In this document: piece after piece, positions 1-11,342 of the stretch | Position numbering within the stretch: the first letter of the stretch is position 1 | How the letters are laid out: each line of letters begins with the position of its first letter | Assembly (NCBI RefSeq): GCF_030687895.1 | Contig: NZ_CP117452.1 | Location: 2,311,501 to 2,375,500 of the forward strand | DNA: 64,000 nt | Direction: 5' to 3' | DNA from: Pseudomonas sp. FP198 | GTDB lineage: Bacteria > Pseudomonadota > Gammaproteobacteria > Pseudomonadales > Pseudomonadaceae | Made by a program: the position numbers and the translations under genes | Notes under the pieces: model-generated | What the model was told of the DNA's origin: nothing | The model's input: only the letters and a program-made list of their open reading frames with translations | The model's database searches: none

Positions 1-42
1 GCGTCTGCTTCGCAGCCGAGCGGGAGCAAGCTCCCTCGCCAC
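1..42. repeat. REP palindrome, family A, right half
   Basis: The window opens inside a REP element of the GTGGCGAGGGAGC type. The visible half reads toward the conserved end CTCCCTCGCCACA. The partner half would lie upstream of base 1. The same family recurs at 28.1, 38.0 and 44.7 kb, where both halves are present. Confidence 0.8.
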
Positions 43-67
43 AGGTGATCGGTTGGACATTAGAGAA

Positions 68-75
68 AACAACAA
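68..75 (+). promoter_or_regulatory. Candidate Hfq/Crc CA motif at the iolE ribosome-binding site
   Basis: AACAACAA matches the AAnAAnAA consensus bound by Hfq with Crc in Pseudomonas. It abuts the AAGG ribosome-binding site at 76-79, just before the ATG at 87. Binding here would block translation of iolE during catabolite repression. The match is seen directly; the function is inferred. Confidence 0.55.
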
Positions 76-86
76 AAGGTGCAGCC

Positions 87-980
87 ATGCCCGCTATTCG
101 AATTGGCATCAACCCGATTTCCTGGAGCAACGACGACTTGCCATCGTTGGGCGGCGAGACGCCGCTGAGCACGGCGTTGAGCGAAGGCAAGGAAATCGGT
201 TACGAAGGTTTCGAGCTCAACGGCAAGTTTCCCAAGGACGCCAAGGGCGTCGGCGACGTGTTGCGCCCTTACGACCTGGCGTTGGTCTCCGGCTGGTATT
301 CCAGTCGCTTGGCGCGTCGTTCGGCGGCCGAGGAAATCGATGCGATCGCCAGCCATGTCGAGCTGCTGGCGCAGAACGGCGCAACGGTGCTGGTCTATGG
401 CGAAGTGGCCGATTCGATCCAGGGCCAGCGCATTCCGTTGCTCGAGCGGCCACGCTTTCACACCGACGAAGCCTGGCAGGCCTATGCCGACAAGCTCACC
501 GAGCTGGCCCGCTTCACCTTGTCCCAAGGCGTGCGCCTGGCCTACCACCACCACATGGGCGCCTACGTTGAATCGCCTTCGGACATCGACAAGCTGATGG
601 CGCTGACCGGCAGCGAGGTCGGCCTCTTGTTCGATTCGGGCCATTGCTACATGGGCGGCGGCGAACCGCTGCAGGTGCTGCGCAAACACATCGAGCGCAT
701 CTGCCATGTGCACTTCAAGGACGTGCGCAAACCCGTGGTGCAGTTGGCGCGCAACAACCTCTGGAGCTTTCCCGACTGCATCATCAACGGCACGTTCACC
801 GTGCCTGGAGACGGCGATATCGACTTCGCCGCGTTGCTCGACGTCCTGCTGGCTGCCGATTATCAGGGCTGGCTGGTGGTGGAAGCCGAGCAGGACCCGG
901 CGGTGGCGCCGAGTTATATCTATGCCAAGAAGGGCTACGACACCCTGCGTGCCCTGTTGCAGGAGAGAACTGCGCCATGA
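87..980 (+). CDS. iolE: Myo-inosose-2 dehydratase IolE
   Basis: Dehydrates scyllo-inosose (2-keto-myo-inositol) to 3D-(3,5/4)-trihydroxycyclohexane-1,2-dione, the second step of inositol breakdown; cytoplasmic. The 297-residue protein is a sugar-phosphate-isomerase-type TIM barrel. Visible motifs are YHHHMGAY, FDSGHCYMGGG, HVHFKDVR and VVEAEQDP, which carry the metal-binding Asp/His/Glu residues of the family. The frame opens at 45, but the ATG at 87 has an AAGG ribosome-binding site and gives the normal N-terminus (MPAIRIGINP). It overlaps iolB by four bases (ATGA), so the two are translationally coupled. The operon probably continues upstream of the window. Confidence 0.95.
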   Translation: MPAIRIGINPISWSNDDLPSLGGETPLSTALSEGKEIGYEGFELNGKFPKDAKGVGDVLRPYDLALVSGWYSSRLARRSAAEEIDAIASHVELLAQNGATVLVYGEVADSIQGQRIPLLERPRFHTDEAWQAYADKLTELARFTLSQGVRLAYHHHMGAYVESPSDIDKLMALTGSEVGLLFDSGHCYMGGGEPLQVLRKHIERICHVHFKDVRKPVVQLARNNLWSFPDCIINGTFTVPGDGDIDFAALLDVLLAADYQGWLVVEAEQDPAVAPSYIYAKKGYDTLRALLQERTAP

Positions 981-1786
981 GCCTGCTGATCAAGAGCAAT
1001 CCCAGCGACCGGACCATGGTTGAACTGCCACGCGACGCGCTGGAATACGTCGGTTTTGCCGCCTACCGCTTGAGCCTTGGCGAAAGCCTGCCGGTGGCCG
1101 CCGCAGACCGGGAATTGTGCGTGGTACTGCTCAGCGGCCGCATCAACCTCAAGGGCGAAGCACCGGGGCAGGGCGCCTTCGATTGGGACAACCTCGGCGA
1201 TCGCCAGTCGGTATTCGAGGACAAATCCCCTTACGCCGCGTATCTGCCGCCCGGCAGCCAGGCCCAGATCACCGCGTTGAACGATGTGCAAGTGGCGGTG
1301 TGCGCCGCGCCGGGCGGCGCGCCGAATAAGTACGGCCCACGGCTGATCCGTCCCGAGAGCATGAAGCGCAGCGTGCGCGGCAAGGGCGCCAACACCCGCT
1401 ACGTCTGCGACATCCTGCCGGACAGCGAGCCGGCCCATTCGCTGCTGGTGGTGGAAGTGCGCACGCCGTCGGGGCATTCGTCGAGCTATCCGCCGCACAA
1501 GCACGACACCGACGATTTGCCGCACCAGAGCTTTCTCGAAGAGACCTATTACCACCAGGTCAACCCCTCCCAGGGCTTCGTGTTCCAGCGGGTCTACACC
1601 GACGATCGCAGCATCGACCAGGCCATGGCCGTGGAAAACAGCGATCTGGTCGTGGTGCCCAAGGGTTACCACCCGGTCAGCGTGCCCTACGGGTACGAGT
1701 CGTATTACCTGAACGTCATGGCCGGTCCGAAGCGGGTCTGGCAATTCCATAACGATCCGCAGCATAGCTGGCTGCTCGACCTCTGA
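977..1786 (+). CDS. iolB: 5-deoxy-glucuronate isomerase IolB
   Basis: Converts 5-deoxy-glucuronate to 2-deoxy-5-keto-gluconate in the inositol pathway. The 269-residue protein has the KduI/IolB double-cupin pattern: the metal-site stretch [10 protein letters not shown] followed by EETYYHQV near residues 170-195, and a C-terminal [13 protein letters not shown] segment. The frame is open from 644, but that upstream part is a shadow of iolE; the ATG at 977 overlaps the iolE stop as ATGA and has AGGAGAG about 10 bases upstream. The length is normal for the family. Confidence 0.94.
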   Translation: MSLLIKSNPSDRTMVELPRDALEYVGFAAYRLSLGESLPVAAADRELCVVLLSGRINLKGEAPGQGAFDWDNLGDRQSVFEDKSPYAAYLPPGSQAQITALNDVQVAVCAAPGGAPNKYGPRLIRPESMKRSVRGKGANTRYVCDILPDSEPAHSLLVVEVRTPSGHSSSYPPHKHDTDDLPHQSFLEETYYHQVNPSQGFVFQRVYTDDRSIDQAMAVENSDLVVVPKGYHPVSVPYGYESYYLNVMAGPKRVWQFHNDPQHSWLLDL

Positions 1787-1815
1787 ATTCGAACATTCCA
1801 ACGGAGACCAGGACA

Positions 1816-3318
1816 ATGAGCGACACCCCGGTAATAGGCCATTACATCAACGGTCAGGTGCACAGCAGCGACGCCGCGCGGTTCAGCAACGTCTTCAATC
1901 CCGCTACCGGCACGGTACAGGCCCGGGTGGCGCTGGCCGAACCGGGTACCGTCGAGGCAGCGGTGGCTTCGGCGCTGGCGGCCTTTCCCGGCTGGTCCGA
2001 GCAGTCGTCGTTGCGCCGTTCCCGGGTGATGTTCAAGTTCAAGGAACTGCTCGACCGCCACCACGACGAGTTGGCGCAGATCATCAGCCGCGAACACGGC
2101 AAGGTACTCTCCGACGCCCACGGCGAAGTCACCCGTGGGATCGAGATCGTCGAGTACGCCTGCGGTGCGCCGAGCCTGCTGAAGACCGATTTCAGCGACA
2201 ACATCGGCGGCGGCATCGACAACTGGAACCTGCGCCAGCCACTCGGCGTCTGTGCCGGGGTCACGCCGTTCAACTTCCCGGTGATGGTGCCGCTGTGGAT
2301 GATTCCCCTGGCGCTGGTGGCGGGCAACTGCTTCATTCTCAAGCCTTCGGAGCGCGACCCGTCCGCCAGTCTGCTGATGGCTCGGTTGCTGACCGAGGCC
2401 GGGCTGCCGGATGGCGTGTTCAACGTGGTCCAGGGCGACAAGACGGCGGTCGATGCGCTGTTGCAGCACCCGGATATCGAGGCGATTTCCTTCGTCGGCT
2501 CGACGCCCATCGCCGAATACATCCACCAGCAAGGCACTGCGAACGGCAAGCGCGTGCAGGCCCTGGGCGGGGCGAAAAACCACATGATCGTCATGCCCGA
2601 CGCTGACCTCGACCAGGCGGCGGATGCATTGATCGGCGCGGCCTACGGCTCGGCCGGTGAGCGCTGCATGGCGATCTCCATCGCCGTGGCGGTGGGTGAC
2701 GTCGCGGATGAATTGATTGCTCGGCTGTTGCCACGCATCGACCAGTTGAAAGTCGGCAATGGCCAGCAGCCCGGCACCGACATGGGGCCGCTGGTGACCG
2801 CCGAACACAAGGCCAAGGTCGAAGGTTTCATCGATGCCGGAGTGGCCGAAGGCGCGCGGCTGATCGTCGACGGGAGGGGCTTCAAGGTGCCCGGGGCCGA
2901 GCAGGGCTTCTTTGTCGGGGCGACGCTGTTCGACCAGGTCACTGCCGAGATGAGCATCTACCGGCAGGAGATTTTCGGCCCGGTGCTGGGGATCGTTCGT
3001 GTGCCGGATTTCGCCACGGCGGTCGCGCTGATCAACGCCCATGAATTCGGCAACGGCGTGTCGTGTTTTACCCGTGACGGCGGCATCGCCCGGGCATTCG
3101 CCCGCAGCATCAAGGTCGGCATGGTCGGTATCAACGTACCGATTCCGGTGCCCATGGCCTGGCACTCCTTTGGCGGCTGGAAGCGCTCGCTGTTCGGTGA
3201 CCACCACGCTTATGGCGAGGAAGGCCTGCGCTTCTACAGTCGCTACAAGAGCGTGATGCAGCGCTGGCCGGACAGCATCGCCAAGGGTCCCGAATTCAGC
3301 ATGCCCACTGCTCAATAA
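1816..3318 (+). CDS. iolA: Methylmalonate-semialdehyde / malonate-semialdehyde dehydrogenase (CoA-acylating), IolA/MmsA
   Basis: Oxidises malonate semialdehyde (last inositol step) or methylmalonate semialdehyde (valine pathway) to acetyl- or propionyl-CoA using NAD+ and CoA. The 500-residue protein has the aldehyde dehydrogenase fold: the [12 protein letters not shown] region near residue 155, the FVGSTP nucleotide-binding turn near 225, GGAKNH near 252, and the catalytic Cys284 in GSAGERCM. It starts 29 bases after iolB with GGAGACCAGG as ribosome-binding site. Sequence alone does not separate IolA from MmsA; the iol context favours IolA. Confidence 0.93.
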   Translation: MSDTPVIGHYINGQVHSSDAARFSNVFNPATGTVQARVALAEPGTVEAAVASALAAFPGWSEQSSLRRSRVMFKFKELLDRHHDELAQIISREHGKVLSDAHGEVTRGIEIVEYACGAPSLLKTDFSDNIGGGIDNWNLRQPLGVCAGVTPFNFPVMVPLWMIPLALVAGNCFILKPSERDPSASLLMARLLTEAGLPDGVFNVVQGDKTAVDALLQHPDIEAISFVGSTPIAEYIHQQGTANGKRVQALGGAKNHMIVMPDADLDQAADALIGAAYGSAGERCMAISIAVAVGDVADELIARLLPRIDQLKVGNGQQPGTDMGPLVTAEHKAKVEGFIDAGVAEGARLIVDGRGFKVPGAEQGFFVGATLFDQVTAEMSIYRQEIFGPVLGIVRVPDFATAVALINAHEFGNGVSCFTRDGGIARAFARSIKVGMVGINVPIPVPMAWHSFGGWKRSLFGDHHAYGEEGLRFYSRYKSVMQRWPDSIAKGPEFSMPTAQ

Positions 3319-3344
3319 CCCATTTCCATGAATGCCGGAGGGAG

Positions 3345-3352
3345 AACAACAA
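3345..3352 (+). promoter_or_regulatory. Candidate Hfq/Crc CA motif at the iolI-like start codon
   Basis: AACAACAA lies between the GGAGGGAG ribosome-binding site and the ATG at 3352, overlapping the first base of the start codon. It matches AAnAAnAA and is the second copy in this operon at a translation start. Confidence 0.5.
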
Positions 3353-4173
3353 TGAACAAGCCCCTGCGTTTTGCCTTGAACCGAATGGTTGCCCCGCGCC
3401 TGTCGCTGCCCGCTTTCATCGACCTGGCGCTGGCGTTGAAAACCGATGCCATCGAGATCCGCAATGACCTCAAGGGCGTCGAGATCGAAGACGGCATGCC
3501 GCCGGCCCGGGTCCGTGAGTTGTGTGAGGACCGCGGCGTCAAAGTGCTGTCCATCAATGCCTTGTACCCGTTCGACGTGTGGAACGAAGAGCGCCGCGCC
3601 CAGGCCGTGCGCCTGGCCGATTACGCCCGCGAGTGCGGCGCCGAGGGGCTGGTGATGTGCCCGCTCAACGACCGCGCCGACCCGCGCAACGCCGCCGAAC
3701 GCGCGGCGGGGCTACGCACCGCGCTCAGCGAGCTGGCGCCGATCCTGCGCGCCTTCGGCATCTACGGCTTCATCGAGCCGCTGGGTTTCGAAGAGTGCTC
3801 GCTGCGGCGTAAACGCACGGCGGTGGAAGCGATCAAGGCCATCGGCGGGCTGGATGTGTTCCGCCTGGTGCATGACACCTTTCATCATCACCTGGCCGGC
3901 GAGAAGGAATTTTTTCCCGAGCTGACCGGGCTGGTGCACATCTCCGGCGTCGAGGACGCGCAGGCTCCGTTGGCAACCATTCGCGACGGTCATCGGGTGC
4001 TGGTGGGCGACGCCGACATTCTTGGCAACGCCGCGCAGATCGAGGCGCTGCGCGCTGGCGGTTATGAAGGCTACCTGTCCTTCGAGCCGTTTGCCGAAAG
4101 CGTCCATGAACTGGCCGATATCCGCCAGGCGCTGGGGGCGAGTATGAGCCACCTGCAAAGCTCGCAGACTTGA
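3352..4173 (+). CDS. iolI: TIM-barrel isomerase, IolI-like (inosose isomerase)
   Basis: Probably interconverts inosose isomers, so that inositol stereoisomers can enter the pathway. The 273-residue protein is a xylose-isomerase-like TIM barrel. Pieces that parallel Bacillus IolI are AIEIRND, SINALYPFDVW, MCPLNDRAD, FIEPLGFEECS, LVHDTFHHH, HISGVED and YLSFEPFAESV; they hold the expected Glu, Asp, His and Glu metal ligands. The start at 3352 has GGAGGGAG about 8 bases upstream; an ATG at 3328 lacks a comparable site. The sugar specificity is inferred from the operon. Confidence 0.8.
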   Translation: MNKPLRFALNRMVAPRLSLPAFIDLALALKTDAIEIRNDLKGVEIEDGMPPARVRELCEDRGVKVLSINALYPFDVWNEERRAQAVRLADYARECGAEGLVMCPLNDRADPRNAAERAAGLRTALSELAPILRAFGIYGFIEPLGFEECSLRRKRTAVEAIKAIGGLDVFRLVHDTFHHHLAGEKEFFPELTGLVHISGVEDAQAPLATIRDGHRVLVGDADILGNAAQIEALRAGGYEGYLSFEPFAESVHELADIRQALGASMSHLQSSQT

Positions 4174-4201
4174 GGTGATCCCCAAAACAATGGAGCCCCC
4201 C

Positions 4202-4293
4202 TGTGGGAGCGAGCTTGCTCGCGATGACATCAGCCCATTCAACACATCAGTTGCCTGATACACCGCTATCGCGAGCAAGCTCGCTCCCACACT
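4202..4293. repeat. REP pair, family B (GTGGGAGCGAGCTTGCTCGCGA)
   Basis: Two copies of the REP core in opposite orientation, separated by about 45 bases, between the iolI-like gene and iolD. Transcribed, the pair would form a large hairpin and could lower expression of iolD relative to the genes before it. Confidence 0.85.
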
Positions 4294-4323
4294 TGACCGA
4301 GTTGCGTTTGAAAAGGTGCAAGC

Positions 4324-7295
<2,972 letters not shown>

Positions 7296-7356
7296 CCGAG
7301 TTGCGCTTTGGGCATGCAGTCAAACTGTGGGAGTTGCATCTAGATAAGGGGCTTTC

Positions 7357-8409
7357 ATGCGAATCGGATTAGTAGGCTACGGCAAGGGCGGGCGTTTTTT
7401 CCATGCGCCGCTGATCAGCAGTCTGCCGGGGGCTACCTTCGTCGGCGTGGTGACCCGCTCTGCCGAGCGACGCCAGCAACTGGCAAGCGAGCATCCACAG
7501 GCCCAAGCGTTCGACAGCCTTGCGCAACTGGTGGCGGCCGGCGTCGATGCGGTGGTCGTGTCCACGCCGCTGGAAGCGCGCCCGGCGCTGGTGCTGGAAG
7601 CCATCGAGCACGGCGTGGCGGTGGTCAGCGACAAGCCTTTCGCCCTTGATGCCGCCTTGGCCGAAACGATGGTGCTGGCCGCCGAACGGCGCAATGTGCC
7701 GTTGAGCGTGTACCAGAACCGGCGCTGGGATTCGGATTTCCTGACCGTGCGCAAGTTGCTCGGATCCGGCGCACTGGGGCAGGTGATCCGCTTTGAATCC
7801 AGCGTCGAACGTTACTCACCGACCTCGGTGGGCAAGAGCAGTGGCGGCGGATTCCTGCGGGACCTGGGCAGCCATCTGGTGGACCAGGCTTTGCAATTGT
7901 TTGGTCCGGTGATGCGGGTTTACGCCGAGCTGGATTATCGCCAGCCGGACCAAGCCTACGACAACGGCTTCTTCATGTCGCTGGCCCACGCCAACGGCAT
8001 AGTGTCGCACTTGCGCGGCAGTTGCCTGCAGGACGCGCCGCGCCCACGCTTTCGGGTCAGTGGCAGCGAAGGCTGCTATACCGTCGAAGGCCTCGACGGG
8101 CAGGAAGCCCAGGCGTTGGCGGGATTGAGCCCGGCCACCGCAGGCGAGCGCTGGGGCGCCGAGGAGCACCGGCGCTGGGGCTGGTTCGAACACGGTGCCG
8201 AGCGCGAACGCGTGGCCTCGGAACGCGGTTGCTGGCTGGCGTTCTACCAGCGCCTCCAGGCTGCCTTGCAGGGCGACGGGGCGCTGCCGGTCGCCGCTCG
8301 CGACGCCTTGGCCACGACCCGCGTCCTGGACGCTGCAAGGCAGAGCGCGGAGCAGGGCAACGTGGTGTGTTTATCCACGCCCGTTGGTCATGGAACAAAA
8401 AACGAATAA
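7357..8409 (+). CDS. Gfo/Idh/MocA-family oxidoreductase
   Basis: A second NAD(P)-dependent sugar or polyol dehydrogenase in the inositol locus, 350 residues. Visible parts are the N-terminal GLVGYGKGGRFFHAPL Rossmann loop, the SDKPFAL segment with the catalytic Lys near residue 95, YQNRRWDSDF, and a GGGFLRDLGSHLVDQAL segment near residue 165 with the Asp/His pair. It resembles YvaA/scyllo-inositol dehydrogenase-type (IolX/IolW) proteins and may oxidise another inositol isomer; that assignment is inference. It lies 61 bases after iolG and ends just before the regulated promoter of the transporter. Confidence 0.85.
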   Translation: MRIGLVGYGKGGRFFHAPLISSLPGATFVGVVTRSAERRQQLASEHPQAQAFDSLAQLVAAGVDAVVVSTPLEARPALVLEAIEHGVAVVSDKPFALDAALAETMVLAAERRNVPLSVYQNRRWDSDFLTVRKLLGSGALGQVIRFESSVERYSPTSVGKSSGGGFLRDLGSHLVDQALQLFGPVMRVYAELDYRQPDQAYDNGFFMSLAHANGIVSHLRGSCLQDAPRPRFRVSGSEGCYTVEGLDGQEAQALAGLSPATAGERWGAEEHRRWGWFEHGAERERVASERGCWLAFYQRLQAALQGDGALPVAARDALATTRVLDAARQSAEQGNVVCLSTPVGHGTKNE

Positions 8410-8423
8410 AATTCTAAAATCAG

Positions 8424-8452
8424 TTGATATGGAAAATATTTTCCAATAAAGT
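8424..8452 (+). promoter_or_regulatory. Sigma-70-like promoter with a palindromic repressor operator in its spacer
   Basis: TTGATA (8424-8429) and TAAAGT (8447-8452) are separated by exactly 17 bases. The spacer holds the perfect palindrome TGGAAAATATTTTCCA (8430-8445), of the form GGAA-N6-TTCC. As I recall, that is the form of the IolR (RpiR-family) operator described in Sinorhizobium. A repressor here would exclude RNA polymerase. A weaker dyad, GAATAAAATTC, lies at 8404-8414. It is positioned to drive the inositol ABC transporter genes. Confidence 0.65.
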
Positions 8453-8518
8453 CGATTCCAGGTGACCGACAACCCTGTTCGCGTTTATCCAGGCTCGGCT
8501 TGAATGAACGACGAACTA

Positions 8519-8532
8519 AACAAAAACAAGAA
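8519..8532 (+). promoter_or_regulatory. Two overlapping Hfq/Crc CA motifs in the transporter leader
   Basis: AACAAAAA (8519-8526) and AACAAGAA (8525-8532) both fit AAnAAnAA and sit about 70 bases downstream of the promoter, 20 bases before a possible small frame at 8552. Tandem motifs bind Hfq/Crc more tightly than single ones. Confidence 0.45.
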
Positions 8533-8551
8533 ACACAGCCAGGTACCGTCG

Positions 8552-8704
8552 ATGAAAACCTTCAACCGCTCTGCGTTTCACCTGCCACTGCCCTTGCGCC
8601 TGTCCGCAATCCTTCCTTTTATCGAATCCCTGTGCATCCAGCGCAAGGGCGCCGTGGTGTGCTGCATGCCCGGCGCACCGATCGTGCGTTTGCCGCGTTC
8701 CTGA
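8552..8704 (+). CDS. Possible 50-residue leader peptide or small protein, unknown
   Basis: A short frame in the 348-base stretch between the oxidoreductase and the binding-protein gene. An AGG lies about 8 bases before the ATG at 8552; the frame also extends back to an ATG at 8504. The peptide has a hydrophobic middle (LRLSAILPFIE) and two adjacent cysteines, and resembles nothing I know. It follows the operator and tandem CA motifs, so it could be a leader frame. It may not be translated at all. Confidence 0.2.
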   Translation: MKTFNRSAFHLPLPLRLSAILPFIESLCIQRKGAVVCCMPGAPIVRLPRS

Positions 8705-8731
8705 AGTCCGTCACGCCTTATCCATAAGACC

Positions 8732-8739
8732 AACAAAAA
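8732..8739 (+). promoter_or_regulatory. Candidate Hfq/Crc CA motif before the binding-protein gene
   Basis: AACAAAAA fits AAnAAnAA and lies just upstream of the GTGGAGAAAG ribosome-binding region for the ATG at 8758. Confidence 0.45.
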
Positions 8740-8757
8740 TGTGGAGAAAGACCGTTC

Positions 8758-9681
8758 ATGAAGACCAAGACCCGTATTGCCTCGCTGGCCCTGTCGTTGA
8801 TGTTCGCCAGCGGCGTTGCCCTGGCGGACCTGAAGATCGGCGTCAGCATGTCCCAGTTCGATGACACCTGGTTGACCTACCTGCGCGAATCCATGGACAA
8901 GAAAGCCAAGTCCCTGCCGGACGGCGTTACCCTGCAATTCGAAGATGCCCGCAGTGACGTGGTCAAGCAGCTGAGCCAGGTGGAAAGCTTCATCAGCCAG
9001 AAGGTCGATGCGCTCATCGTCAACCCCGTTGACACCGCCGCGACCCAGCGCATCACCAAGGCCGCGGTCGCCGCCGGCATCCCGCTGGTGTACGTCAACC
9101 GTCGCCCGGACGATCCGAAGTTGCCGGAAGGGGTGGTCACCGTGGCCTCCGATGACCTGGAAGCCGGGCGCATGCAGATGCAATACCTGGCCGACAAGAT
9201 GGGCGGCAAGGGCGACATCGTGATTCTGCTGGGCGACCTGGCCAACAACTCCACGACCAACCGCACCAAGGGCGTCAAGGAAGTGCTGGCCAAGTACCCG
9301 GGCATCAAGATCGAACAGGAACAGACCGGCACCTGGTCGCGGGACAAGGGCATGACCCTGGTGAATGACTGGCTGACCCAGGGCCGCGACTTCCAGGCTG
9401 TGGTGTCCAACAACGACGAGATGGCCATCGGCGCGGCCATGGCGCTCAAGGGCGCTGGCAAAGAGAAGGGCAGCGTCCTGATTGCCGGGGTCGACGGCAC
9501 GCCGGACGGATTGAACGCCATCAAGAAAGGCGACATGGCGGTCTCAGTGTTCCAGGACGCCAAGGGCCAGGCCGATGGCTCCATCGACACGGCGGTGAAA
9601 ATGGCCAAGGGCGAGAAAACGGAATCCGTCGTGGTGCCCTATCGCCTGATCACGCCGGAGAACGTCGATCAGTTCAAGTGA
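8758..9681 (+). CDS. Periplasmic sugar (inositol)-binding protein of a CUT2 ABC transporter
   Basis: Captures the sugar in the periplasm and delivers it to the permease. The 307-residue protein has a Sec signal peptide (Lys-rich start, hydrophobic core, cleavage after SGVALA) and a Peripla_BP_4 fold like RbsB: KIGVSMSQFDDTW, SFISQKVDALIVNPVDT, AGIPLVYVNRRP, LLGDLANNSTTNRTKG, VVSNNDEMAIGAAMAL and AGVDGTPDGLNAIKKG. It is the first confident gene behind the operator promoter. Myo-inositol as ligand is inferred from the neighbouring catabolic genes. Confidence 0.9.
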   Translation: MKTKTRIASLALSLMFASGVALADLKIGVSMSQFDDTWLTYLRESMDKKAKSLPDGVTLQFEDARSDVVKQLSQVESFISQKVDALIVNPVDTAATQRITKAAVAAGIPLVYVNRRPDDPKLPEGVVTVASDDLEAGRMQMQYLADKMGGKGDIVILLGDLANNSTTNRTKGVKEVLAKYPGIKIEQEQTGTWSRDKGMTLVNDWLTQGRDFQAVVSNNDEMAIGAAMALKGAGKEKGSVLIAGVDGTPDGLNAIKKGDMAVSVFQDAKGQADGSIDTAVKMAKGEKTESVVVPYRLITPENVDQFK

Positions 9682-9754
9682 CGTCCCACCCGTTCCATCA
9701 CAACAATAAACAGGCAAGGTCGCCGCGCCGACCTTGCCGAGGGAGTACCTGACC

Positions 9755-11308
9755 ATGTTCGCATCAGCGACTGCTACGAGCGTCCCGGCGGCGACTTTCC
9801 AGCCGGGCGCATTACCCGACGAACCGTACCTGTTGGAAGTCGTCAACGTCAGCAAAGGCTTTCCCGGCGTGGTGGCGCTGTCCGACGTGCAACTGCGGGT
9901 GCGCCCCGGCTCGGTGCTGGCCTTGATGGGCGAAAACGGCGCAGGCAAATCCACGCTGATGAAAATCATCGCCGGCATCTACCAGCCGGATGCCGGTGAG
10001 CTGCGCCTGCGCGGCAAGCCGATCACCTTCGACACGCCCCTGGCGGCCTTGCAGGCCGGGATCGCGATGATCCACCAGGAACTGAACCTGATGCCGCACA
10101 TGAGCATCGCCGAGAACATCTGGATCGGCCGCGAGCAGCTCAACGGCCTGCACATGATCGACCACGGTGAGATGCACCGCTGCACCGCGCGCCTGCTGGA
10201 GCGCCTGCGGATCAAGCTCGACCCCGAGGAGCAGGTGGGCAACCTGAGCATCGCCGAGCGGCAGATGGTGGAGATCGCCAAGGCCGTTTCGTATGACTCG
10301 GACATCCTGATCATGGACGAACCGACCTCGGCCATCACCGAGACGGAAGTCGCGCATCTGTTTTCAATCATTGCCGACCTCAAGGCCCAGGGTAAGGGCA
10401 TCATCTACATCACCCACAAGATGAACGAAGTGTTCGCCATCGCCGATGAGGTGGCGGTGTTCCGTGACGGGGCCTACATCGGTCTGCAACGGGCCGACAG
10501 CATGGACGGCGACAGCCTGATTTCGATGATGGTCGGGCGCGAGTTGAGCCAGTTGTTTCCCGAGCGGGACAAGCCCATCGGCGATCAGGTGCTGTCGGTA
10601 CGCGACCTGAGCCTGGACGGTATCTTCAAAGGCGTGTCGTTCGACCTGCATGCCGGCGAGATCCTCGGCATCGCCGGGTTGATGGGCTCGGGCCGGACCA
10701 ACGTCGCCGAGGCCATCTTTGGCGTGACCCCGGCCACCGGCGGCGAGATCCTGCTGGACGGCGAGCCGGTGCGCATCACCGATCCGCACATGGCGATCGA
10801 GAAGGGCTTCGCCCTGTTGACCGAAGACCGCAAGCTCAGCGGGCTGTTCCCGTGCCTGTCGGTGCTGGAAAACATGGAGATGGCGGTGCTGCCCCATTAC
10901 GTCGGCAACGGCTTCATCCAGCAAAAAGCCCTGCGTGCGCTGTGCGAAGAAATGTGCAAGAAACTGCGGGTCAAGACGCCGTCCCTCGAGCAATGCATCG
11001 ACACCTTGTCCGGCGGCAACCAGCAGAAAGCATTGTTGGCTCGCTGGCTGATGACCAACCCGCGCATCCTGATCCTCGACGAACCGACCCGCGGCATCGA
11101 TGTGGGCGCCAAGGCGGAAATCTACCGACTCATTTCCTACCTCGCCAGCGAAGGCATGGCAGTCATCATGATTTCCTCCGAGCTACCCGAAGTGCTCGGC
11201 ATGAGCGACCGGGTCATGGTGATGCACGAGGGTGACCTGATGGGGACTCTCGACCGTAGCGAAGCGACCCAGGAACGAGTCATGCAACTGGCGTCGGGCC
11301 TGTCCTGA
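9755..11308 (+). CDS. Sugar ABC transporter ATP-binding protein (two nucleotide-binding domains)
   Basis: Energises inositol import. The 517-residue CUT2-type protein carries two ABC domains. The first has Walker [10 protein letters not shown] at residues 59-67, a [14 protein letters not shown] signature and [11 protein letters not shown]alker B. The second has the degenerate Walker [10 protein letters not shown] usual in RbsA/MglA proteins, signature [15 protein letters not shown] and [12 protein letters not shown] frame opens at 9734, but the ATG at 9755 has GGGAG about 9 bases upstream. An AACAATAA motif lies at 9702-9709 in the gap after the binding-protein gene. Confidence 0.92.
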   Translation: MFASATATSVPAATFQPGALPDEPYLLEVVNVSKGFPGVVALSDVQLRVRPGSVLALMGENGAGKSTLMKIIAGIYQPDAGELRLRGKPITFDTPLAALQAGIAMIHQELNLMPHMSIAENIWIGREQLNGLHMIDHGEMHRCTARLLERLRIKLDPEEQVGNLSIAERQMVEIAKAVSYDSDILIMDEPTSAITETEVAHLFSIIADLKAQGKGIIYITHKMNEVFAIADEVAVFRDGAYIGLQRADSMDGDSLISMMVGRELSQLFPERDKPIGDQVLSVRDLSLDGIFKGVSFDLHAGEILGIAGLMGSGRTNVAEAIFGVTPATGGEILLDGEPVRITDPHMAIEKGFALLTEDRKLSGLFPCLSVLENMEMAVLPHYVGNGFIQQKALRALCEEMCKKLRVKTPSLEQCIDTLSGGNQQKALLARWLMTNPRILILDEPTRGIDVGAKAEIYRLISYLASEGMAVIMISSELPEVLGMSDRVMVMHEGDLMGTLDRSEATQERVMQLASGLS

Positions 11309-11323
11309 TACCCGTCCGCCCAG

Positions 11324-11331
11324 AATAAAAA
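11324..11331 (+). promoter_or_regulatory. Candidate Hfq/Crc CA motif overlapping the permease ribosome-binding site
   Basis: AATAAAAA fits AAnAAnAA and runs straight into the AAAAAGG ribosome-binding site of the permease gene. Confidence 0.4.
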
Positions 11332-11342
11332 GGTAAATGGCT

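Noticed and set aside
644..976. N-terminal extension of iolB in the open frame
   Set aside because: This stretch is a shadow of iolE and lacks a ribosome-binding site; the ATG at 977 gives the normal IolB length.
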